Assembly: GCA_029881775.1 (NCBI GenBank)
Contig: JAOULY010000182.1
Coordinates: 1-5,073 of the forward strand
Length of the DNA stretch: 5,073 nucleotides
Direction: 5' to 3'
Origin: Gammaproteobacteria bacterium
GTDB taxonomy: Bacteria; Pseudomonadota; Gammaproteobacteria; UBA9214
Under the pieces are notes generated by a model. That model did not search any database and was not told the origin of the DNA. It saw only the letters and a list, made by a program, of their open reading frames with translations. Position numbers and translations under genes: made by a program. The number at the start of each line of letters is the position of its first letter. The first letter of the stretch is position 1. Shown here piece by piece: positions 1-5,073 of this stretch.

Positions 1-516
1 GACCCCCTGTCACTGACCGACAGGCGTCTTGCGCAGTTAAGCCGTCAACTGGATAAAATCGCTCACCTGCATACCCTGCGTATCCATACGCGCACACCCG
101 TTGTCCTGCCGGAGCGCGTCGACAGCGGGCTGCTGGAATGGATTGCAAACCGGCCACAGCGCGTTGTCATGGTCATCCACTGCAACCATCCCAACGAGAT
201 TGACGATCATGTGATGATAGCCATGCGGCAACTGGCACAGGCCGGTGTCACCCTGCTGAACCAGTCGGTATTGCTGAAAGCCGTCAACGACGACACGGAC
301 ACGCTGGTCCGGCTCAGTGAACGCCTGTTTGCCGCCGGCGTATTGCCGTATTACCTGCACCAGCTCGACCGGGTACAGGGCGCTGCACATTTCGAGGTGG
401 ATGACTTGCGTGCGCGCAGCCTGCATGCCGACATGCGTAGTCGCTTGCCGGGCTACCTCGTACCCCGGCTGGTCCGTGAAGAACCGGGCGCGACCGGCAA
501 AACACTGCTGGTTTGA
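1..516 (+). CDS. epmB: EF-P beta-lysylation protein EpmB, C-terminal part (5' end outside window)
   Basis: Radical-SAM, PLP-dependent lysine 2,3-aminomutase that turns (S)-alpha-lysine into (R)-beta-lysine, which EpmA attaches to elongation factor P to help ribosomes through polyproline stretches; cytoplasmic. The reading frame is open from base 1 and gives 171 residues before TGA at 514-516. The fragment opens at DPL, the end of the GGDP motif of this family, so the N-terminal half with the radical-SAM CxxxCxxC cluster is missing. Visible family blocks are LRIHTR (residues 46-51), TLLNQSVLLKAVND (84-97) and LPYYLHQLDRVQGAAHF (115-131), all very close to E. coli EpmB as I recall it. The expected PLP-binding lysine is K167 in GKTLLV, matching K332 of the E. 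coli protein. The tail is oddly short: only four residues follow that lysine, against about ten in E. coli. Identification is firm; general KamA is less likely given the close EpmB match. Confidence 0.95.
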   Translation, partial: DPLSLTDRRLAQLSRQLDKIAHLHTLRIHTRTPVVLPERVDSGLLEWIANRPQRVVMVIHCNHPNEIDDHVMIAMRQLAQAGVTLLNQSVLLKAVNDDTDTLVRLSERLFAAGVLPYYLHQLDRVQGAAHFEVDDLRARSLHADMRSRLPGYLVPRLVREEPGATGKTLLV

Positions 517-577
517 ACAGATACACTGACAGCCGCAGCCCGGTTGAATATACTGCTTGAAAACAGGATAAACAGGC
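517..577 (+). other. Short gap between epmB and the PilZ-like gene
   Basis: These 61 bases contain no obvious hairpin terminator. The only possible promoter, TTGAAT (544-549) with GATAAA (567-572) at 17-bp spacing, would start transcription at about the start codon of the next gene and overlaps its ribosome binding site, so I do not call it. AGGA at 565-568 is the likely Shine-Dalgarno of the PilZ-like gene. Co-transcription with epmB is therefore plausible but not proven. Confidence 0.4.
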
Positions 578-2302
578 ATGGATCTGGAACTACCGGAAAG
601 AAAAAAACCCGATTTCAACAGCATGGACACCCACCCGGACACATTGCGTGACTGGGTCGACCGGCTGCCACTACTGGATACGGAGAAAACCCGGCAGCTG
701 CTGGTTGATGTGCTTGACAGTCTCAATCATCTCGATATTTCACCGGACGAAAGGAACGAGACGCTGGAGATCCTGTCGACATCGGTGATGTGCGTGATCG
801 ATGCACTGAAAAAGGATTTTCTGGAGAAACCGCTGCCGCTACAGGCACACCATGAGGAGCATGCGAGGCAGGCAATCGATTTATGCAACCGGATGGCCAC
901 CGGTTACCGCATTATGGCCGACGACCTGGGACACAATGAGGCCCAGAACAGGACACTGTCCATCGCCATCCACCGCTCCCTGCGATACCTCAGCGAAGTT
1001 CTTCTCTGCCACTACCAGATTTACCTGCAATATCCTGAAGGTCTGTGGCGCAGCATCCATTCACTGTACGCCCTGGCCGAGGAATGCAGCATTAATCGCC
1101 TGTCGATTACCGACACAACCCTGACAACACCCGAAACCAGTAACATCGATACAATTTATAAACAGATACTGCTGCTGTCACTCGCCTGCCCCTACCGGCT
1201 GCGACAGAAAGAAATACATTTTGCCTACAATGCACTGATCGACTGGGCCAGTTTCTGCCAGTTGACTAACCCTGAAAGAGGCACAGTGAGAGGCCTGTTC
1301 TCGGTAAACACACAGTCCGATGACCCGCCGGGCTATCGCAACCTGCACACCGACAGTGACAGGGATATCCACCATACCCGCATACTGGACACATCCGCAG
1401 TTGCCGATCGTCTGCGGGCAGTACTCGAAAATGAAACGCGCAACCATACCGGTTTCGGCAACCGCGATACGCTGCAGCAACTGATCCTGGCCTGGGGTGC
1501 CATGCCCAAACGCCGTTTCCCACGCCATCCATCCGCGGCCACCCTGCCGGTCAAACTGGTGGTGGGGCTGAACACCATCCACCAGCTGGTGTCAGGACCC
1601 CAGACACATGATGAAAATGCCGAAGAAATAATCATGGATAACGCCTGGTTGCAGGACCCGACCTTTGATCGCCCTACCCGGACCAACGCAGGCACGCGCC
1701 ACGGCGGCACTCGCCCCGTGAATCAGCCAGGCGGGCCCGCTGCTGACGTCCTCAGCGGCGCTTACTCGGCCGCGGAGATCAGCGGCGCCAATGTCGAGTT
1801 CTGGAAAATTGCCGACATGAGTGCAGCCGGTTATTGCCTGCTCTGGGATAATAGCGAGGCTTCCTCGGCGCGTGTCGGTGAACTGGTTGCCATCATCGAC
1901 CAGGAACAACACAACACCAATGACTGGCAGCTCGGCGTGATTCGCTGGATGAAGTTCCAGCAGGCGCACGGCCTCGAACTCGGTATACAGATGCTGTCAC
2001 CGGGCGCCATTGCCGTGTGGGCATATGTGAGAAATGATGACGTGGGTTACCATATTGCCGCTATCAACAAAATGCGGGGCATCCTGCTGCCCGGCATCAA
2101 GACAATCGAACAGGAACATTCACTGATCCTGCCGTGCCTGCCATTCCGTAGCGGCTGCAGTTCAGTCCTGGAAATTCATGATGAAACCCGGGAAATCATT
2201 CTCACACGGCAGCTGGAAAACACCGGCCGTTTTGCCCAGTACCACTTTTGCCCGCAAGATGAGAATGAAGACGCAATCCAGATCGAGGTAATAAAACTCT
2301 AG
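578..2302 (+). CDS. PilZ-domain protein, putative c-di-GMP receptor with helical N-terminal region
   Basis: 574 residues, no signal peptide or membrane segment, so probably cytoplasmic. Residues 1-310 look mainly alpha-helical with no domain I recognise. A PilZ-like module follows: RxxxR (R312-R316 in KRRFPR), a strand LPVKLVVGL (323-331), then a Gly/Arg/Pro-rich stretch (about 342-405), then D/NxSxxG as DMSAAG (413-418). The later PilZ strands are VGELVAII (433-440), GVIRWMK (453-459) and GLELGIQML (465-473). RxxxR and D/NxSxxG are the two c-di-GMP contact motifs of PilZ domains, but they usually lie a few tens of residues apart; here the gap is 96 residues. Residues 475-574 add a further beta-rich tail ending in LTRQLENTGRFAQYHF. 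The start ATG has AGGA nine bases upstream; the next Met (M16) has no such site. The stop overlaps that of the convergent acetyltransferase gene. I read it as a c-di-GMP receptor; its output partner is unknown. Gene reality is near certain, the PilZ assignment good. Confidence 0.85.
   Translation: MDLELPERKKPDFNSMDTHPDTLRDWVDRLPLLDTEKTRQLLVDVLDSLNHLDISPDERNETLEILSTSVMCVIDALKKDFLEKPLPLQAHHEEHARQAIDLCNRMATGYRIMADDLGHNEAQNRTLSIAIHRSLRYLSEVLLCHYQIYLQYPEGLWRSIHSLYALAEECSINRLSITDTTLTTPETSNIDTIYKQILLLSLACPYRLRQKEIHFAYNALIDWASFCQLTNPERGTVRGLFSVNTQSDDPPGYRNLHTDSDRDIHHTRILDTSAVADRLRAVLENETRNHTGFGNRDTLQQLILAWGAMPKRRFPRHPSAATLPVKLVVGLNTIHQLVSGPQTHDENAEEIIMDNAWLQDPTFDRPTRTNAGTRHGGTRPVNQPGGPAADVLSGAYSAAEISGANVEFWKIADMSAAGYCLLWDNSEASSARVGELVAIIDQEQHNTNDWQLGVIRWMKFQQAHGLELGIQMLSPGAIAVWAYVRNDDVGYHIAAINKMRGILLPGIKTIEQEHSLILPCLPFRSGCSSVLEIHDETREIILTRQLENTGRFAQYHFCPQDENEDAIQIEVIKL
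2299..2302. other. CTAG palindrome carrying the stop codons of two convergent genes
   Basis: The + strand TAG at 2300-2302 ends the PilZ-like gene. The same palindrome read on the - strand gives TAG (2301-2299), ending the acetyltransferase gene. The coding regions thus overlap tail to tail by four bases, and there is no intergenic space for a bidirectional terminator. I see no U-tract hairpin next to it, so transcripts of each gene probably run some way antisense into the other. Confidence 0.9.
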
Positions 2303-2820
2303 TACAGCGCGACAAACGGCTCCGGGTACTCGATGTGCCCGCCATTGGCAAGGTTGCCGTCAACGATTTCCATCACCGTCAGGGCATCTTCCGGAGCCGG
2401 CAGGTTACAGCTCACGCCGAGATCCCGGGCCAGCACGAAACCGAACCGCTTGTAATACTCGGGATGGCCCAGCACCACGATAGACCCGTAGCCCTTTTCT
2501 TTGGCCAGCATGATGCTGGCCTGAATCAGCTTCGAGCCGATACCCCGGTGGCTTTGCGACGGCACAACGGACATCGGCCCCAGCGCCAGCACGTGTATTT
2601 CTTCACCATTTCGGCGCAGTGGCACACGGGTAAGCAAGGCGTGACCGACTATCCGCCCACCCAGTTCGGCGACCAGTGACAGTTCCCGGTTATAACTCGC
2701 GGATTCCCGCAGGGTACTGACCAGGTGCGCCTCGGCCTCACCACCGAAAGCACTGATATGCACCACGTCAATGGCACGGATATCGTCATTGCTCTCGGGT
2801 CTGACGGTAATTGAATGCAT
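2299..2820 (-). CDS. GNAT family N-acetyltransferase, YhbS-like
   Basis: A 173-residue GNAT protein that should transfer an acetyl group from acetyl-CoA to an amine; the substrate cannot be told from sequence. From the chosen start: beta1 ITVRPESNDD (4-13), SAFGGEAEAHLVSTLRE (23-39), GRIVGHALLTRV (55-66), ALGPMSVVPSQSHRGIGSKLI (79-99) as the beta4/motif A acetyl-CoA loop, then VVLGHPEYYKRFGF (115-128), the hallmark of YhbS-type (COG3153) acetyltransferases. E. coli YhbS is about 167 residues, so length fits. The motif A consensus Q/R-x-x-G-x-G/A has Ser (S90) at its first position. The frame extends upstream to another ATG at 2859 (186 residues), but that ATG has no ribosome binding site and its 13 extra residues do not resemble the family; the inner ATG at 2820 has GGAGA five bases upstream. 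The gene is single and convergent to the PilZ-like gene, with no evident functional tie to its neighbours. Confidence 0.9.
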   Translation of the reverse strand: MHSITVRPESNDDIRAIDVVHISAFGGEAEAHLVSTLRESASYNRELSLVAELGGRIVGHALLTRVPLRRNGEEIHVLALGPMSVVPSQSHRGIGSKLIQASIMLAKEKGYGSIVVLGHPEYYKRFGFVLARDLGVSCNLPAPEDALTVMEIVDGNLANGGHIEYPEPFVALY

Positions 2821-2825
2821 ACGGT

Positions 2826-2830
2826 TCTCC
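2826..2830 (-). promoter_or_regulatory. Ribosome binding site deciding the acetyltransferase start
   Basis: On the - strand this reads GGAGA, five bases before ATG at 2820-2818. The upstream in-frame ATG at 2859 is preceded by an AT-rich stretch with no purine-rich Shine-Dalgarno. This supports the 173-residue form over the 186-residue one. Confidence 0.75.
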
Positions 2831-2972
2831 ACGTGCGCGTATTCCGCGCAAAACGTCATTTATTGGCTATTAAACACTAATCTTTCAGCTACTTGCATGC
2901 TATCAGGAAATTAACCCACTGGAAATACCTGCACCACGATACCAACAGCTGACGTACATATATAGGGTGTAT

Positions 2973-2999
2973 TCAAGAGTTCCGCCGTTTGGCCGAAAA
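2973..2999 (+). promoter_or_regulatory. Predicted sigma-28 (FliA) promoter of the fimX-like gene
   Basis: TCAAG at 2973-2977 and GCCGAAAA at 2992-2999 are separated by 14 bases. The enterobacterial FliA consensus is TAAAGTTT-N11-GCCGATAA, which also puts 14 bases between the AAG and GCCG blocks; TCAAG is the usual -35 form in Pseudomonas-type flagellar promoters. The -10 matches in seven of eight positions. Transcription would begin near 3005-3008, giving a leader of about 80 bases before the fimX-like start. It points toward the fimX-like gene, and nothing else lies between. The implication is co-expression with late flagellar and chemotaxis genes. Confidence 0.72.
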
Positions 3000-3011
3000 T
3001 TTTCTAGTCGG

Positions 3012-3055
3012 AGCCTGTGAAATCCGGCGGTCCACCGTGTCCGCGATTCCAGGCT
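3012..3055 (+). promoter_or_regulatory. Possible stem-loop in the fimX-like 5' leader
   Basis: AGCCTG (3012-3017) and CAGGCT (3050-3055) are perfect inverted copies, enclosing 32 bases that can form a small inner hairpin, either CGG/CCG (3028-3030 with 3035-3037) or GCGG/CCGC (3027-3030 with 3041-3044). The outer stem would begin just after the predicted sigma-28 start point. TTTT follows at 3057-3060, one base after the stem, but the six-base stem with a long loop is weak for a terminator. It does not match the GEMM c-di-GMP riboswitch core as I know it. It may simply be chance. Confidence 0.3.
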
Positions 3056-3075
3056 GTTTTGGGAAGTACTGTTAC

Positions 3076-3080
3076 GAGGT
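3076..3080 (+). promoter_or_regulatory. Ribosome binding site favouring a GTG start for the fimX-like gene
   Basis: GAGGT lies six bases before GTG at 3087-3089 and twelve bases before the in-frame ATG at 3093-3095. Spacing favours GTG, codon preference favours ATG. The choice changes the protein by two residues only. Confidence 0.55.
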
Positions 3081-3086
3081 CAGCCC

Positions 3087-5073
3087 GTGTTAATGGATGA
3101 GAACCTGCACCTGCTCATCATTGAGGAAAGCATCGGTGATGCCGAGTCCCTCGCAAATGAACTGAGAAATTCAGGTCATGCCATCGAACTTGGCTACGCT
3201 GCCGACCTGGCCGCAGTCGAGTCTCGGATTTCGGAACACACACCCGATATCGTAATTGTCGGTAGCGGCGAAAATTTGCCGGAGGCAACCCGTATTGCAG
3301 CAACACTCGAGCAGTTCGAAATCTCCTCCCCGGTAATCGCCATCGGCGAAGAAGCGCCGGAGGACGCCGTGGTTGAGGCACGGAAGGCCGGAATCGTCGC
3401 TCTGGTTTCCTATAACAGGCCCGATCACCTGCCCCTGGTATTCAAACGCGAAGCTGAAATCATTGCGCTAAAAACCAGCCTGTCCACCTTTACCGACACC
3501 CTGCAGGCCAGCGAAAAACGCGCCCATGCGCTGATCGAAAATTCCAGTGATGCCATTGCATATATTCATGATGGTATGCATGTGTATGCCAACAGGCCAT
3601 ACCTGGACCTGTTCGATATTGATACCAGTGATGATATCGACGGCATGCCGGTACTCGACATGATCATCAGTACCCAGCGCGACAGATTCAGGGAGTTTCT
3701 CAAGCAACTCGACAATCCCGGCTCACAGCAGAACTCACTCGACATCGATTGCATCAACCCTGGGGGAGAACCATTCAACAGCACGATGGAATTCTCACCG
3801 GCCTCCATGGACGGCGAAGCATGCACGCAAATCATCATCCGTGTTAATTCCGGTGATAACAGCGCGCTGCAAAAGAAGATTAAATCACTTTCCCGCCAGG
3901 ACATGCTGACCGGTCTCTGGAACCGGCAATATTTCATGCAAATACTCGAAGGCCAGGTCGGCAGTGGCGGCAACAACCAGCGCGCACTCGTTTACCTGAC
4001 CCTCGATAATTTCAAGATTATCCGTGAAGAAGCGGGCATTGTTGCCAGCGATCTCATCCTGTGCGAGATCGGCAACCTGCTGTCCCGGGAAATCACCGGA
4101 AAAGACCTGCTGTCGCGTTTCGGCGACTACTCCTTTGCCCTGCTGAAACAGGACACGGACATGGCGTCACTGAAAGCCACCTGCCAGAAACTACAGGAAA
4201 GTATTGCCGCTCACACGACCGAGATCGGCGGACGGACATTCAACCTGACGGCCAGTGTTGGTGTCTGCGAAATAAACCGGCATATGACCGACGCACAGAA
4301 AATCATATCGTTTGCCGACATGGCCTGCGAGGTCGCCAGGACATCCGGCGGCAACCAGGTACACACCCACAGTACTGCGGTCGATAAATCGTTTGAAACG
4401 GACATGGAACTGGATGGCGACCTGATAATCAGGGAAACCATCGATAACGAACGCTTCTATCTTGTCTACCAGCCAATCGTCAACCTCAAGGGCGACAAGT
4501 CAGAGCAATACGAAATATTACTGAGGATTACGGATGCGGGCGGCAATGTCATTCTGCCCGGTCAGTTCATATCAATCGCAGAGCGCACCGGCCTGGCCGG
4601 CGAAGTCGATCGCTGGGTCATCAACAGGGCATTCGAGACGTTACAGCAATACCGGGAGGATAATGAGGCAACATTCTATATAAAAGTCACCGGTGCCAGC
4701 CTGGCAGATCCCGGCTTCGTCGACTGGGTTGGCGGGAAACTGAAAGAGCACGAGCTGGATGGGTCCGCTGTTGTCCTCGAAATCAATGAACGCTCGGCCC
4801 TAAGCAATCTTATCCAGGCAAGCGATTTTGTCGGGCGAATGCATCAGCTTGGCTGTCGTGTCGCACTCGAACACTTCGGCATTGCAGAGCAGTCCATACA
4901 GGTCATGGGACGCGTACCGGCGGATATCTACAAGATCGACGGCTCACTGATCGGCGAGATGTCCAGCAACAAGGACGTCCAGGCAAAGGTCAGGACCTTC
5001 ACCGAGGCGATCCGCGAGAAAGGAGCAATCAGTATCGCGGAGTGTGTTGATGACGCCCGCGTACTTGCCCTGC
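3087..5073 (+). CDS. fimX: FimX-like REC-PAS-GGDEF-EAL protein, catalytically degenerate c-di-GMP receptor (3' end outside window)
   Basis: The frame is open for 662 residues to the window edge; P. aeruginosa FimX is 691, so little is missing. Numbering is from the GTG. A receiver-like domain (6-130) starts HLLIIEESIGDAESL, close to the FimX start, but the phospho-acceptor Asp is Gly59. A short coiled linker leads to a PAS domain (about 144-255). The GGDEF domain starts DMLTGLWNR (272-280); its signature is GDYSF (346-350) and the first metal Asp is Thr305, so no diguanylate cyclase activity is expected. In the EAL domain the signature is EIL (476-478, FimX has EVL). The metal Asn is Thr535 and the Asp pair is Glu595-His596; Glu565, Lys616 and Glu652 remain. 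Hydrolysis is therefore unlikely, while Arg480, matching the c-di-GMP contact in FimX, is kept. FimX binds c-di-GMP at the cell pole and promotes type IV pilus assembly and twitching. A sigma-28-like promoter precedes it. The main alternative is another degenerate GGDEF-EAL regulator. Confidence 0.9.
   Translation, partial: MLMDENLHLLIIEESIGDAESLANELRNSGHAIELGYAADLAAVESRISEHTPDIVIVGSGENLPEATRIAATLEQFEISSPVIAIGEEAPEDAVVEARKAGIVALVSYNRPDHLPLVFKREAEIIALKTSLSTFTDTLQASEKRAHALIENSSDAIAYIHDGMHVYANRPYLDLFDIDTSDDIDGMPVLDMIISTQRDRFREFLKQLDNPGSQQNSLDIDCINPGGEPFNSTMEFSPASMDGEACTQIIIRVNSGDNSALQKKIKSLSRQDMLTGLWNRQYFMQILEGQVGSGGNNQRALVYLTLDNFKIIREEAGIVASDLILCEIGNLLSREITGKDLLSRFGDYSFALLKQDTDMASLKATCQKLQESIAAHTTEIGGRTFNLTASVGVCEINRHMTDAQKIISFADMACEVARTSGGNQVHTHSTAVDKSFETDMELDGDLIIRETIDNERFYLVYQPIVNLKGDKSEQYEILLRITDAGGNVILPGQFISIAERTGLAGEVDRWVINRAFETLQQYREDNEATFYIKVTGASLADPGFVDWVGGKLKEHELDGSAVVLEINERSALSNLIQASDFVGRMHQLGCRVALEHFGIAEQSIQVMGRVPADIYKIDGSLIGEMSSNKDVQAKVRTFTEAIREKGAISIAECVDDARVLAL

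Larger units (their letters stand above)
2821..3086. other. Divergent intergenic region between the acetyltransferase and fimX-like genes
   Basis: This 266-bp region is AT-richer than the flanking genes, most clearly in 2850-3000. It carries the acetyltransferase ribosome binding site at its left end, a sigma-28-like promoter (2973-2999) and a possible stem-loop leader (3012-3055) at its right. I found no convincing sigma-70 -35/-10 pair for the leftward gene; the AT-rich run 2859-2925 is the likeliest place for it. TATATA at 2959-2964 lacks a -35 partner at usual spacing on the + strand. I see no small gene or tRNA here. Confidence 0.6.

Noticed and set aside
314..529. Two 70-residue frames, one on each strand, over the end of epmB
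   Set aside because: Both overlap the well-conserved epmB C-terminus in other frames and show no family features.
544..572. Sigma-70 promoter TTGAAT-N17-GATAAA before the PilZ-like gene
   Set aside because: The -10 matches four of six and sits on the ribosome binding site, so transcription would start at the initiation codon itself.
37..726. 229-residue open frame on the - strand across epmB and the start of the PilZ-like gene
   Set aside because: It is antisense to conserved epmB coding sequence and spans two genes. Its translation is Ser/Arg/Gln-rich without recognisable motifs, as expected for a shadow frame in GC-rich DNA.
1178..1969. Several - strand frames of 88-134 residues inside the PilZ-like gene
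   Set aside because: They mutually overlap in different frames, lie opposite the real gene and lack domains or credible ribosome binding sites.
2335..2679. 114-residue + strand frame opposite the acetyltransferase gene
   Set aside because: The - strand frame carries clear GNAT motifs over the same bases; this one is His/Gln/Arg-rich with no motif.
2821..2859. Longer acetyltransferase starting at ATG 2859
   Set aside because: It lacks a ribosome binding site, and the extra 13 residues precede the normal first GNAT strand; the inner ATG has GGAGA at good spacing.
2982..3030. CCGCCG (2982-2987) and CGGCGG (3025-3030) as a long stem-loop
   Set aside because: The left arm lies in the promoter spacer, upstream of the predicted transcript start, so it would not be in the RNA; as DNA it is only a short GC-rich repeat.
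3012..3060. Rho-independent terminator or GEMM c-di-GMP riboswitch ahead of the fimX-like gene
   Set aside because: The stem is only six base pairs with a 32-base loop and a run of four T, too weak for a terminator. The conserved GEMM core sequences are not visible.
3118..4441. Several - strand frames and a 108-residue + frame (4061-4387) inside the fimX-like gene
   Set aside because: The FimX-like frame explains the whole region with recognisable domains; the others are Arg/Ser-rich shadows.

Overview
The window reads as chromosomal DNA of a gammaproteobacterium, probably one with flagella and type IV pili. The grounds are an EpmB-type lysine 2,3-aminomutase, a FimX-type REC-PAS-GGDEF-EAL protein and a sigma-28 (FliA)-like promoter. 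Base composition is moderately GC-rich and even in the genes, with an AT-richer intergenic stretch around 2850-3000. I see no mobile element, tRNA, rRNA, CRISPR array or phage gene. I cannot name the genus.

Layout. 1-516 (+) is the C-terminal half of epmB, cut by the window start. After a 61-bp gap, 578-2302 (+) encodes a 574-residue protein with a long helical N-terminal region and a C-terminal PilZ-like c-di-GMP-binding module whose two signature motifs lie unusually far apart. Convergent to it, 2299-2820 (-) encodes a YhbS-like GNAT acetyltransferase; the two stop codons share one CTAG palindrome. The 266-bp divergent region 2821-3086 holds the acetyltransferase ribosome binding site, a strong sigma-28-like promoter match on the + strand, and a possible stem-loop leader. 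From 3087 (+) to the window end runs a FimX-like gene: degenerate receiver, PAS, degenerate GGDEF (GDYSF) and degenerate EAL (EIL), with only the extreme C-terminus missing.

How the parts may fit. EpmB and the acetyltransferase look like housekeeping neighbours: EF-P modification and a small-molecule or protein acetyltransferase of unknown substrate. The PilZ-like protein and the FimX-like protein both look like c-di-GMP readers, not enzymes that make or degrade it. FimX in Pseudomonas and Xanthomonas binds c-di-GMP through an inactive EAL domain and controls type IV pilus assembly, in Xanthomonas through a PilZ protein. Two readers within 3 kb, one apparently under the flagellar sigma factor, suggest a node where the flagellar regulon feeds c-di-GMP control of surface motility. 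That link is inference. The families are recognisable, so I do not claim a wholly new system; the most interesting points are the sigma-28 promoter ahead of the fimX-like gene and the split PilZ motif.
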